Assembly: GCF_022201045.2 (NCBI RefSeq)
Contig: NC_068559.1
Location: 18,099,501 to 18,163,500, forward strand
Direction of reading: 5' to 3'
DNA: 64,000 nt
Source of the DNA: Citrus sinensis
Lineage: Eukaryota > Streptophyta > Magnoliopsida > Sapindales > Rutaceae
Under the pieces are notes generated by a model that was given only the letters and a program-made list of their open reading frames with translations, was not told where the DNA came from and did no database searches. Shown in pieces: positions 37,101-50,420 of this stretch; the stretch's first letter is position 1, and each line of letters opens with the position of its first letter. Made by a program: the position numbers and the translations under genes.

Positions 37101-40100
37101 ACACAAAAGATTAGAAAAGTTTCAGATGTCCTGTTCTCAATTTGTAGCACCATGAAATGGCAAAATGTTTCCAAATTTTATACATGCATCTATGACGTCT
37201 ACATAGAGATCATCTGGAAGCTGCACTCATGTCCTTTGATAGAAAAAATTGTTTATCGAATGGTGTGCATGTGATACTCTTTCTAGCAGCATTTGCAGGA
37301 ATGACCTTAGAATATCTTGGGTAATGGACTGAAAAACCTAGCTAATCAGTATAATCTCAACCATGACAAAGAATGCAATTATGCATGAACACACGAGTTC
37401 AGAACATTCTACCACACACTCTCATCATTAGCTACTTCTCTACCCAAGCAATATTGGATATGACCAGTTATTATGAGTGATGGACACTGTATGCGGGGAC
37501 GAGAAAGACATACAGAGAACCAGTATCCTAACCATATTGATTTGAAATAATCACAGGAGTAATATTGTTGTCAATCTGTCAGTTAAACATCATGGATTAA
37601 ATGGATGGAATCTGCTAATCAGCCAAAGTAAATGAGGAAGTCATCACAACACTCAATATTTGAATGGACAAAACGAATATCTTGTTACTACCTTGCCAAC
37701 AGCTCCAAGAATAATAGTGGCATCTGAGCATCCATATATTGTGGCATATCTTAAAGGCGCTAAAATGTAAATGGCTGAATCATGGCAATTGATAACCTGC
37801 AATGATGTACATAACGTCAAACGTATTGAAAATGAAACTATATAAAAAATTAATACATTAAGACAATGCAGAAAGCATGTAAGAAAACATGTTGACTAGA
37901 CTCGATAGCAGAAATGACAATGGCTGTTATTCTGTTTGAGACTTGATAACCCGAAAAAAGTTAAGCACTTGCCAACTTGGGAAGGTCATCCGTATAAGTC
38001 CTAAAGAGACTACAAGAAGCATCATAATAATGTAGATTGATAACATAGCTTAGTGAGTATGCTAGCCCAAATCTCAATACCCAAATATAGTAATCCGCCT
38101 AATTAATGATAACACCAACATCTAATAATTTAAGAAATGTAACTTCAATTATCAAACAATAATTGGGTCAAATGTTGTAAATTTGGTCCAGGATTCCACC
38201 TTCTAACAACCCTAATCACTGTACACCTTTCTTTTCTGTTCCTTATTGCAAAAATGAATGTAAGTGCAACAAGCTAGCAATAAATAAAAGGAAAAAGTAA
38301 TTCCAGAATAGTCAGTGAAAATGAACATAAATTTAAAAGGCAATAGACTTGTAATCACCAAGATTTCAGTCAAACATAGCAAATTTACTTTTCAAACCTA
38401 ACCTTGACAGAAGAACCTTTAATCTCAGAAGCTTGCTTTACATATGATGCTTTGGAGATCCCTTCAATAAAACTTGGACCCTTTGCACTTGTTGACGACT
38501 TGATTGAACTTGTGCAGGCATCAGCCATCGCCACATCCTGATCAGAGTTATTGGCTGGCCCATTTTCTCTTGGGGAAACTCTTTCAGTAAGATGTTCCAA
38601 TGCAGAAGCTATATTCTGAAGAAGCCAATCATGAACTTGTGCGGCAGGAACAGGAACAGCAGGCATGTCGGGATCTGAATTGGCGAAAAATGGAGCTGCT
38701 TGGCTTAAAGGAATTCCTTCAGACCCCTTCTCACCAAATTGAATCAGAAATGCAAGGTGCTCAAATCCTTCCATGCTCAAGACCTAAAACAGCAGGGCGA
38801 ACTAGCAAATTGATATGAAGCTACTTTGGTACAAAGAAGCACAAAAATGAAACTATGTTTAGATGAATAATCAAATTTCCATATATTTACTAGGGTTTAA
38901 ATCAATTTATGCCAACAAACATTATCTCTGTGAAAGTGTATCAGGCGGGGAACTTTATCATAGTCAAATCATGATTCAAGTATCTCAGTTCACAACCAAA
39001 ACCGATATCATCCACAGATTGTCATAGAAATATAGCCACAAATGAGCCCACTACTGATGAAAAACCTAACAGCCAACTTAATACGAAAGGCCCTTCATGC
39101 CTTACAAAGAAGAAAATTCAAGTCAGGCATTCTACACCTATACAGCATGCACGCTGAAATGCATGCATCATTGAGCCTTGTCCAATTCATATTTATCTTA
39201 ATAAGAAAAGATAGTTCAAATATAACTGCAGATGGCTACAAAGTGAAAGAAAAATGAATAATGTTAAAAAAAAAAACAGTTTAAAACATAAATCATATAA
39301 CCCCCTTGAACACAGAATACAAGAAGGAGGCAGTATCACAAGAACAAAAGCAAGTGAAGCAACAAAGTAAAGACATGCCACGTTTTGGATAAGCAATTCA
39401 TATATATATATATTTTTAAAAAGATGCTTCATTTAATCTTTTGATAAAAGGAGAGGGGGTGTTTGAGAAAGGATCAAATGGATTTTGAAAAATTTTAGAG
39501 CTAAATATGAATCCTAGACAAATTAGAACACAATAATGTCAACCTACCATTGTATATCCACTTTGCATTTAACATAGTATTACATGATGATTGTACTCTG
39601 TTGTCATGATAAGATTAAGAAATGATGGTACCGTAGACCAATTGAAAGGGATGTAGCACAGCTTGGTAGTGCATTTTATTTGGTTACAAAACTTTACTGG
39701 TTCAAATCCTACCATCGCTACCAATTACCGCTAAGAGCAGCAGCAGTGCAAGATTCTTTTTATTTTTATTTTTCCAGATCAATTCAATTCTGACAAATAT
39801 AATCTTTTCTTTTAGGATGTATGATAGCATACACACGCTAGAACTGTTTGGGTCAAAAAACAATTTCTCCGATGTTATATTTTTTCTGTTGGGATAAAAA
39901 TGCACAAGGTCATAAGGTCAAATCCGACAGACCGTGTTCAAAAAAAAAAAAAACTTGACTAACAAGAAAATGTGACTATATTCATAGGTTATAAAGAGAC
40001 AAAAAGAACATTAAATGGTAATTAGGGGTAAAAACAAATCTACATTTGATACACACACACAGGGGGAGAGGAATAGCTTTTGAATGATTTAGGGATCCAA

Positions 40101-42668
40101 GAGGCATTTAGAGCACTCGACATGCTAAACGCCAAACATTTAGTTGAAAAGATTTAAACAAGGATATTATTTAGGAAAGATTTTTAATCACAGATAAAAT
40201 TCATTAAATTTTCTGCTAAAACTTACTCATTAAGTCAGTATTGTAAATCTTTTCTTAGAACATTCTCAGAATTCAAAAACTTTTGCTAGGATTTGGAAGG
40301 CCAAAGAGTACATGATTATCTTCAGATTAAAGTCTAGATATGTTAGTATCTCCATTACCAACTCTACCAAGGGAAATGCCTACTGCCCAAAGAATTTAAA
40401 CTTTAAAAGCGAGAAAGAGAGTAAAGCAAAAAAGAAAGTTTAAACTTTAAAGAGAGAGAGAGAGCAAAAAGTAAAAAAGAAAGATAGGGTTGCCAGCAGT
40501 TAAACTAAATTGCATTTTACGTTTCCATTTTGATTATCAATATATATATGGAGATACTAATGTTTCCTATTACAGGAAACACGCATCCTGATATTGTCTA
40601 TGACACTAATATTGTTAAAGACTACATCCAAGCTTAAAACTAAGTATGGAGAGAACATGCTACCGTCTTGACTATTCATTTACAATCGATTAAAGGACTA
40701 ATTTCTATGACTGCATATGCATAAACAAAAAAGGCCATGGCTAAATAAGAGCATCAGAAATTACACAGAGGGGGTTCCATTTGGTTTTAACCATATAAAA
40801 ACCTAGCCCAATATTAGAAAACTCCGAAGTATAACCTCCACCAAACTGAAGGGACTAAACAGTAAAAGGCATACCAAAGACTCCTCGCCTTCCCCCTCAG
40901 CAGGCTCTGCCAAAAGCTGGAGAATGTTAGCCATGTGCTTTTGCAGATAGGATAATTGATGAGCCTCTTCGTCAGATTGTGATGGCATGAACCGACGGCT
41001 GTTGCTCCGCACAAGCTGCAATGTCAACACCAGGCTTAAAAATCACAGACTCCCAATTCAAAGTTCACAGTAGCAACATATGAAGTGAAAATATAATTAC
41101 TTTTAAGAAAACAAATATAGGTTCATAAATTAAAAGAGAAAGATTTACAAGGGAGTCAACTCAAAAATCAAGGGAATAAACAAGGACAAAAGGCCGGAAA
41201 ATATGAATATCATATAGAATTAAAAAAAAGTTTTATAGACTTTCAAAAATAAATAAATAATAGAAAAGAAAAGAAAACCCCACCCAAATCTCTAAATGAC
41301 AAAAATGGTTACAGATATATCGATATGTCAAGTCACTGCCCCATAACAATCCTGCTCTTTAAATTCTGAGGACACAGATGCCCAAAGAGAGGCCTATTTG
41401 TCCTATAATGATAATACCTTCTCCAATTTTCTTTTGATACGAAAATTTCCCTAAAGATCATAAAATGCTGATACATAATCAAATTCACACTCCTTGGAAG
41501 TTCAATTACAGGAAAAAAAAAAAAAGGCAACGTCTGGGTAGAGAGTAAAATTCAATTGTGTAAGCTACTATCCTCACCGATTCATCCTTAAACATCTGCA
41601 AGTAAAGACTATAACACATTGCTTATAAACAGTGTGATTTGAATTCAATCTTATAAGCAGTAAACTATGATACAATGCTTGCTAGGATCATTTCTCCTTC
41701 ATAAATATCACTCAGTAGACTTATAATACAATACCTACTATGCCACGCATCTCATAAAGCTAAAATGCTAACTTGCTTAAGTACTTCAAACATTGCCAAC
41801 AAACATTCTGAAACTCTGAGCTCCTTTGCAAATGTCAACCACCACTAAAAGCAGCAAACAAAGGAATTATACAGAGTCTCAAATCTACACCATTCCCAAC
41901 CAACAAGCACATCAACATCCCAAATTAGTATCAAATGCAACTACAGGATCATATTCTTGGAAACATTTTATAAAAAAGAAAAAAGAAAATGCACGAGAAA
42001 ATCGGTCCAAGAACAGCTAAGGTTCGATCAAATGTAATTCAATTCCCTAATTAATTATTCGACAAGTACAATCCCATCTGAAAACCCAATAAATCGCTAG
42101 CAATTCAATAAAAATGACACAATAATTCTAAGAAATATTGTACATTGCACAAATGAACACGGCGATAAAGAAAAAAATTAACCTGAAGCGGCGACAAAGC
42201 CGATAAGTACCCATCAAAGGCAGACGTGGAGGGCCACACGTCAGCGACCGAGGCAGAGTCCTTGTGCGTCCTGGGCAATAACCTCTTATAAGACTGTATG
42301 TACAAGAACAGTATCAGATCCCTCAAATCGGCACCGACCGAGTCAATCTCAGCGGGCCGAGCCTTGACGATCGGGTCGGCGTCAGCGTGGAGCACTGACC
42401 CAAGGGTATCGAGAACAAGCTGGGCGTGGTCGATGGAGATCTGGAGCGACTCAGCGAGGGTTTCCGAGTTCACTCGGCCGGTCGGGGCGAGCTTCAGCTT
42501 GAGCGGGATTAGGGTTTGGATCGGGTCGCTGAGGATGAGCTTGGGGATTGGTAGCAGGCCGTGCTCGAAAGGCTCCCGCCGCGGGTGGATTATGGAATTC
42601 GGATTCGGACTCGGTGCCAGGTCCGGATCTTCCCGCGACGACGTAGACGGTTCGATTGAATCGCTCAT
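34191..42668 (-). CDS. TBCCD1: TBCC domain-containing protein 1 (TBCCD1)
   Basis: TBCCD1 proteins have a tubulin-cofactor-C-like beta-helix (C-CAP/cofactor C fold). In animals and green algae they act in centrosome or centriole positioning; the role in land plants, which lack centrosomes, is poorly known. Exons on the minus strand are 42183-42668, 40875-41015, 38403-38783, 37692-37796, 36570-36710, 35536-35739, 35346-35438, 35039-35150 and 34191-34276, all GT-AG, giving 582 residues. The beta-helix part is visible across the middle exons (CHDSAIYILAPLRYATIYGC, then HCERVHVITAARRVCIANC and GVNQRPLIVGDNHKLQ, residues ~335-420). It is followed by PYNTFYSQLEEHM and the conserved INRWDEPLALG and IPNWFGGE words. 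The last exon (28 residues, ending LLRVNPM) was chosen by acceptor site and phase; reading through the eighth exon's donor instead would end at 34995. The N-terminus is acidic and proline-rich. The intron after the second exon carries a tRNA-Pro fossil. Confidence 0.9.
39647..39720 (+). pseudogene. trnP-UGG: Plastid-type tRNA-Pro(UGG) fossil
   Basis: This 74-base stretch lines up over its full length with plastid trnP-UGG. It starts AGGGATGTAGC, has the D-loop AGCTTGGTAGTGC, an anticodon loop TTTGGTT (anticodon TGG) and a T-loop TTCAAAT. The acceptor stem has one mismatch (G-G at the third pair) and the D stem (GCAC with GTGC) is perfect. The anticodon stem has two mismatches and the T stem about three, so it should not fold into a working tRNA. 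It lies antisense inside a TBCCD1 intron. The family match is from my knowledge of plastid tRNAs. A mitochondrial copy of plastid origin is an equally good donor. Confidence 0.7.
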
Positions 42669-44561
42669 TTTCTCTTATTTTCAAATTAAAATAAAATTAG
42701 AGAGTGTGGGTGTGCGCGCTTTTGAGACCAGAGAGAGATGGGGGAGTGTGGGTGTTCTACAGATCTTTCTTTTAGAGAGATGAAATGAAAATGAAATGTC
42801 GTTCGGTGCGAGTTAGGTGGATTTAGGTTCACGGATATCGATGATGTGGCGAAGTCTGGTTGGATTAATTGGTTTACGCAGAAGAGAAGGACCTAATGAA
42901 ACTATGACGTGTGGCAGGTAGTTATTGTATCACGTGGATCGTGCACCTTCTGATCTTTACCCCGTTCTATAGTTGTTTCTATATTCGTTAAATTAATTGG
43001 GCCTCAAGCAAATCATCGAGATCGAGGCATTCTTATAGCGGGAATATTGGAATTGGATGATTAAATTACGTTAAGTTTGTAACTAATATAAATTGATGAA
43101 TTTAGTGTAATTTAATTTTTTTTATAATTAACATAAAAAAGAACACACAAATTAAATGTGTTTTAGAACTATTTGGAATTACTCAAGTAACCTTTTGGCA
43201 TAAACTTTGGATTTCTCTAATCATTAAGCACATTTTGATGCATATATGATAAGGTTATTTATGTATTGTCTTGGCAACTACATAATATATTTGTCTACTA
43301 AAATAGTAGGTAAATAATTATTTTTTTTTGAATTAAATCAAAATATCATGAAATTAACACTTGATTTTTTTTTTTCTTGATTTTGTTCAATTCAAATTTA
43401 AGTTCGAAATCCCAGTTTTCATTTACAAAATCCCACTTACATTCTACAATGAAAATATTATTATAATTTTGCATCAAAATTTTGGAACATGAAAATGAAA
43501 ACTGCTGATTTTGCAGCAGAATCTTGAAGGACTGTGCAGGATGCAGATATGACTGGAACGGGTCGGGTCGACCCAACACCAATCCAGTGGGCTTGGATAT
43601 GGCTGCCAAATTGTTGGAGGAAGAAAGCTAGTACTATTTCACTGTAAGTGATCCTAAAAAAATAATGCTTTCCACATCCTTCTAATTTTCTTATATTACC
43701 CCACTTTTGAAATCATAGATCCATTTGTCACTGAAAATTACATAAAAGAAAAGATTGAAACTTAATTATACTAAAATGTCTTTACAAATCATGAATCCTA
43801 AGTCCTAACCACTCTTTAATTCTGATATATGATATAATTAATTTTGTTGATAAAATTAAAATAATGAAGAAATAAATTACTGATTGACAATAATTTTATT
43901 ACGAAAAAGTATGTTTACAAAATGTACTCTAGATGATAATAAATCTAATTAAAATTCTAATGTAATTTTATGTCCTTCTTTATAGTTTCATTAAAGAAAG
44001 AAATAATAAATAAAAAGTGGGGTCCCTTAAAAGAGCATAAAAAAGGTGTTATAAGCTCGTCATACCATAGATACACCTCTCCACCTATCAAGACACCTTT
44101 TCCTTTTTGCAATTTTAAAGCATTGTGTTATTGGCAGTAGATGGTCCAATAAGGATTGGATGTGTATACAAATTATCTTTTCTTTTCTTTTCTTTTCTTT
44201 TCCAAGTAAGGCTGGATGAAGCTCTAGTCGATTTTTATCATCTACCAATTCTTAAAATTGCAACGTCGTGGTCAGTCAAGGAAGGTCGATGACTTTGAGG
44301 ATGATTCTCTATTTCTTATTTTGCTGTAGATTAATTTGAAATTGTTGAGAGCACTAATGAAATAAACTAACTAGGCCATCATAATAATAATAATAATAAT
44401 GTAACAACTAAAAAATTGAATTAGGCTCCCATTAAAGTCCAAAACCATGGGTCCCGTATCATGATAATTGATTTGATTTTGATATGCATAAGTATTCGAA
44501 CTTCTAACTAATAATAATGTTGGGACAGTTGGGTTGTTAACTCAATATGTCAACATTATTC

Positions 44562-44628
<67 letters not shown>

Positions 44629-44640
44629 CAATAATAATAA
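44562..44640 (+). repeat. (ATA)n microsatellite
   Basis: About 26 ATA/TAA trinucleotide units with one ACA-type interruption near the 3' end, followed by a short GAA run. It should be length-polymorphic. Confidence 0.9.
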
Positions 44641-46964
44641 GAAGAAGAAGGGTTGGAGATACTCCAACATAGAGCAGCCTTCAAATTCGTTGGATGCATA
44701 TTAATACAATTATTTTAAATTCAGTTACATACATTCAACGGTTTTGAAAACTGCTCTACATTAAAGCATCTCTAATGTAGCAGCTACCTAATAATAATTG
44801 TAATAGTAGTAGTAGTAGTAAATCAACATTGATAATTTATAGTAAAGGGTTAAATATCTCGAAAATTAAGTTATTGGAGAAAGAAACTCAGTTAAATATT
44901 CTGTTAGTCTACCAGCTTTCATTGTGTCTCGACAAAGCCCAAAAGTACAAGTAAATCCTTCACTAGCAAGCAACCGCCGTGCAAAAATACATTATTATAC
45001 ATATCTTGTTGCGTTAAGGGCTAAATCACGTCGAACAACAGAAAAATAAAGCAATAAGACCACATGCCTCTTTGGATCCAATCAACAAACGACATGGTGA
45101 TTGTAATTATAATAAGATTATTTTGCCTTAAACTTATTACCAACCCCTATTTAGTAATGTTAGAAGTTGTATTGTGATGCGTTATAATGCACTAAAATAA
45201 GAATTTTAACATAATTTGTTTATAATTAGCTAATAAAATTTAAAAGTTGAATAGCGAAAATATTAGCCACTGCTGACCACTACAACCCGATATTAGAGCC
45301 CCCATTATTGGATATTATTAATCATAAAAATTATCTAATATGAATACAAAGTAATAGCAAACATTATACAATATTACATATATAATATAATATTATTACA
45401 AGATATCCTAATACAATATACTATAATTAAATAATGTAATATAGCGTGTTAAACATATCATAATGTCTAACTTCCCCTTTCTCTCATAACTCTCCTTAAA
45501 TATGTTTTAAAAAATTTAATTAATTATTTATATGAGCCATTGAGTAATGATAACCCTCGCCCTCAACATATGTTGAAGGCATAGATTTAAGTCTCTATGA
45601 AGATGTTATTTTTTCAAATTCTATAAAACAAAACCTCTCTTCATTCATAAGACTAGATTTCTGTGATAATATTCAATACAACTCTAAATCATGTTAGCAA
45701 AATAATTATATATAAACTCTAATATATTTTAGATTGTATATATTTAATAGGCAATAACATCATCGATCAAAACTTTCTCTATCTAAAAATTTTTCTGCAG
45801 TCAAATCAAGTCCCCATCAATAAGATGCTTAACCGACACTCGAAATTCCATGAATCATTCATGGAGTATCGAAAGGTCATTTCACATTGAGGCCCCATAG
45901 GCATTTGCCTATACCAAAACAGCACTTTCCATGTTTGACTTTTTTCTTTTTCATTGTCCTCAAAATGCACAAAATTCACAAATTTTCGTCACCATGCCAT
46001 GCCACAAGCCCACTTCTATCGACAAGAATAGGCTCGTCTTTATTTTGTCCCTCCTAAGCTTGTTTTACGTTCGTCCAAGCACATATTAAAATTTACACAT
46101 TAGTCGAAAATGAAATGAAAAAAATTACTAACAATAACAAAAAGGTGGGCTCTACTCTATAGTCATAAATATACCACAATTTTTATACTACTGGACATTT
46201 GGTTTGCTTCTGCTTGGTAGCAAAACGCTCCACCTATTAGTTTGTTCCATTAATTAATTTTGTTGCCATCAGTAATTAGAAGAAGGGATTGAGATTTAAT
46301 TTTGAAACATGCTTTAAAGTTAAAAAAGAGATGAAACGTAAACACGAATAATCAAAAAAAGACGACAGCCAGTCAGCCACCACAAGACAAACTCCTTTCT
46401 GTCCTGGTACGGTACATCTGTCGTGGCCACGCGCATTTTTCTACGTAGCTTTGCTCCTCGAACGACGCGTGTATCCACGCTGAACGGAAGCACGTTCTGT
46501 ATAAGTCACAGCCAGGTGTCTTTAGCATGCGCATGCGTTGAGACGCTCCCTTCTAAAATTTACCGTTTCACCGCTAGGCTTCGGCTTTTGTTGATTTTCA
46601 CTTTGCTTAATGAAAGTAGTATTTTATCCAACAATCTGAATGTATATACTTACGGCTATGTGTGTGTGTGTGTGTATACAATTTAACCGAAATTTTTCCA
46701 GGCAATGGAACAAAATTCATGTGGTTGTAAAATGGAGAAAAGTAAATGGAAGGAAAATTCAAAAGATCTCTTGAAAGCTGTGAATGGTCAAATTAGGAGA
46801 AAGAATCCAATGACGCCCCCTCTCCAACTAACCCCCCCACCCCAAAAAAAAAAGGAAGCGGAAACACTTGATCCTGTCCATTTAGGCATTACGGCAAAAG
46901 TACAGTTTACCCCCTCAACCGTTAGAAATTAATATAAGCTTTTTTTTCTTAACCGAATTACACG

Positions 46965-47612
46965 ACCTTGGGAGGAGAGAATGTAGGAGAGGAAAATAAT
47001 TTAAATTCTCTTTTTATTTTCATTGTTTGGTTTAACAAAATGTATAAGAATTTAATATCCATCATAATATAGAATTTGAATCCACACTAAGTAGTGAAGA
47101 ATTTAAATTCCTCTTATATTAAAAACTAAAGTTTCCAAAATTACCCTTCATCTTTTTAATTTATTTAATGACATTAATAATTTTTATTTTATTAATTTAA
47201 TATTATAAATGGACTACCGCCGGAAAGTCATCGGGCCACCGCCGGACCCCGCCAGACCACCGGCGAGGTCGTCGGATTACTGTCGGATCTCACTAGACCA
47301 CCGTCGGACCTCGCCGGAATGTCGTCGAACCACCGTCAAACCCCGCCGGAAAATTGCCAGACCTCTGCCGGCCACTGGACCGTAATTTTATATATATATA
47401 TATTATTACTAATATAAATAATTTAATATTTAAGGTAAATGATAAATTTGTCTAAAGAAAAAAATTATAATTCATTTCCTTATCAAATTATATATCAAAC
47501 CAAACAGCAAAATTTAATTTCACTACTCTTCTACATTCCTTTCTTCTCCCTTCCTCTCCATTCCACTCTTTTCCTCTCCTCCATTTTCTTCAAACCAAAC
47601 ATGACCTAAGAG
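46965..47612. mobile_element. Possible non-autonomous TIR element with internal minisatellite
   Basis: Left words GGAGGAGAG, GTAGGAGAGGAAAA and TGTTTGGTTT recur as reverse complements near the right end (CCAAACAG, CTACATTCC, CCTCTCCTCC, AAACCAAACATGACC). So the two flanks are imperfect inverted repeats of ~80-100 bases. The centre (47213-47383) is a GC-rich degenerate minisatellite. The left terminus looks truncated, since the TTTGGTTTG end of the right side has no partner before GGAGGAG. I found no target duplication. The boundaries are approximate. Confidence 0.45.
47213..47383 (+). repeat. GC-rich degenerate minisatellite (CGCCGGACC-type)
   Basis: About 170 bases of imperfect units built from CGCCGGA, CCACCG and GTCG words stand out in very AT-rich surroundings. 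All frames are either interrupted or low-complexity, so it is not a coding exon. Confidence 0.75.
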
Positions 47613-48406
47613 CATCTCCAAAAAGGATCAGGATTCTCTCATGATCTAATCTCCCCCTAAACAAATATACATGTGGTGATTGGTAATAAATAAAATAAAG
47701 AAAATAAAGAAGTTAAATCATATCCATACACTATCACTTAAAGACACATGTCACAATATCTTTAAAAGTTCATGAGAAATCATATCAGGAGAGGATCTTT
47801 TCCCTCCAAAAAGCTTTATAAATTTTACTCTTTAAATATTTATTTGTTTACCTATGTGGCAAATAGAAGAGTGAAAAAATATATTATTTTCCAAAAGACT
47901 TTTCAAATAAAAATGAGTTAATATTATTTTAATTAAATAACTATTTTTTAAAGGAAAATTCAATAGTAATTAAAGCACATCTCTCTCTTTCTCTAATAAA
48001 AAGTAATAAAATATAAATTGAAGAGGGATAAAACAACTCTCTAAATTTAAAGAGAGGATAATTTTTTACTTGAAAAAATCTTAATTGGAGTATCTTTTGA
48101 AACCTTAAATGCTGATGTAACTCTTCAAATAAGTAATAAAATCTTATTTAAAGAGTTTTTTGGTGATGCTATTAACTTTGAAAAAAAGTGATAAATTCAC
48201 GGAATCACTTGAGGTAAACATGCACTTACATTTTCTTAATAAAATTTATAAGGGATTAGAGTTTTATTAACGAAATAAAGATAATACAAAGTATTGTAAA
48301 GTCTCAATCGTAGATAAAGTATTGTAAACGATAAATTTTTAAGATATTTTTATGAATGTAAATTATAAATATGTATGCGTGTGTGGTTGTTTTGTTATAT
48401 ATTTTA

Positions 48407-48547
48407 GGGGAAACCTGTGGTGCAACTGTGGTACCGTGCCATAGGTGCATTCAGCCGTTGGATGCCAGTGGATCCCATCAATCCAAGTGCATCCAACGGC
48501 TGGATGCAACTACGGCACGGTACCACAGTTGCACCGTAGCCTGATCC
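48407..48547. mobile_element. Hairpin MITE, family 1 copy 1 (141 bp, Mutator-like)
   Basis: Nearly the whole 141 bp is an inverted repeat. The left word GTGCAACTGTGGTACCGTGC pairs exactly with its complement on the right, and CAGCCGTTGGATG pairs with CATCCAACGGCTG further in. It is flanked by a perfect 9 bp direct repeat, TATATTTTA, at 48398-48406 and 48548-48556. A 9 bp duplication with long TIRs is typical of Mutator-superfamily MITEs. It has no coding capacity. Confidence 0.85.
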
Positions 48548-50420
48548 TATATTTTATTATATATAAAGTAATATTTTGTTTGTCATTCCAACATGTTATA
48601 CTTTTAAAGAATATTATAAATATTTTTAAAATATATTTTGACTTAATTATTCTTTCAACTTATGGTAGTTCTGAGCTCTCTACCGAGTATTAAATTGATA
48701 TTTATATTATAATATTGCAAGGGCCATAATTTTCCCACGATAAAGGTGAATCAAATCGAATAAGTTTTGTCATTTCATCTTTACGTTACACATGTACCAT
48801 GCCCCACTTACAAGTCCCCAGAGTAATATGGATCCACTTTATTATATGATATAAGTTATAAATATAGAATATTATGCGAATCATATATATTATTTCTAAA
48901 GGGTATTGTGTGGATATTGCTTTATATGAAATATTACTATCATTATCAAAATTAACACGACTATTTGACCGACATGGCATGAAATGTATATTTAATTATA
49001 AATATTCAGTAATTCATGTTGTAATTAATATAATCTATATTAAGTAATTCACATGTTAAATGATACATTTAGGGGGTGTTTGTCACCTGTCATTAGCCCT
49101 CATGGCATTAGTGAAATGCAATCTCGTGTGTTAGCTGCAGCATGTGGTTGTATTAGCTAAACCCGAATGTGGCCACATTAGTTAGTTTATCCTTTTTTTT
49201 TTGCTTTATAATAATTAAAATAAATAAATAATTTTAATATAATATAATATTAATTTTTACTTTTACATTATATTGTTAATATAAATTTATAATTTTTTAT
49301 TTAATAATATTATATTATATATTTTAATTTTTATTATATTAAAAATACAACTGAATAATGTGTTATTTAATTATATAATAATTAATATATAAAATTGATT
49401 AATATTTAATAAGTTAATATAATTAATAATAAATATTTAAATATGAATAATTTTGAATAATATTCATTTAAAATTAATAATAAAAAAATAATGATAAAAA
49501 TATATTTACCTATACTATAAACCTCTTACTTGGACTATTTAGCACAATTTATTTTGTTAGTGAATTGTTATAACAATTGTATCCCTTTATTATTTTGTGA
49601 TTATCTTATGGTATGTATTAACTTTTATTGTATCATCCTAATATGACTTTTGGATTGACCTTGCAAGTTTTAACTGTTTATATATTTTGTTATATTATTT
49701 AGAAATTGTTTGATTAAATTATTTGCTTCGATCTTTATTTCACAAGTTATTATATCTAAAAAATATTGAAAAATAAATGTTATGCTTCCGAAAATTTAAG
49801 ACTATAAGATTCGATCTTTATGAAGAATTATTATAATTTTTTAATATTTATACTAAAAAAGGTTAAATTTCTAAAATTTAAGACTTTTATATTTAGTATT
49901 TTTCTAAGTACTAATAAATATTATTTACTAAATATATAATTTAAATTAATCACAAAAAAATAATACAGTATAGTGCAGTACCAAACAATGTACATTTAAA
50001 AATTAATACAATATAGTTTAGTATCAAATATTATATAATGTTATTATAATATAATACTAATACAATATATTATATTAAAATAATACAATATAACATAATA
50101 CAATAAAATGTCCTAGATGCACCCTCAAGTTATACATGCCGAAGTATCAAAACGATCCATAGAAAAAGAAAATGGCCATCAACAATGTAATTTCAATAAA
50201 CTAAAGGGGAGACCATGTAAGTTTCGTAAAAGTAAAATATAAATGGAATTTTTTATTACAAAACACATACGGTAAATACACGTGCGAAGTCCGACCGTAG
50301 TCTCACACACGCCCGCTTGAAACCCGGGTCCCCACCTCACACAACATCAGCATTCAGCAACAGAGACAAGCGCATTTCTTTTTTAACTAATAATAATAAT
50401 AATAAATAAAAAGCAAAAAG

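Noticed and set aside
43346-43609. 87-codon minus-strand open frame near 43.5 kb
   Set aside because: Low-complexity lysine- and asparagine-rich ending, no motif and no splice partner.
44562-44640. Regular spacing suggestive of an array
   Set aside because: It is a plain trinucleotide microsatellite; no CRISPR-type repeat and spacer structure exists anywhere in the window.
46423-46686. 87-codon open frame near a locally GC-richer patch
   Set aside because: No recognisable motif, compositional bias or splice context; it ends in a TG microsatellite, so chance is more likely.
47213-47383. GC-rich stretch as a possible coding exon
   Set aside because: It is made of short degenerate repeats in all frames, with no splice-supported frame.
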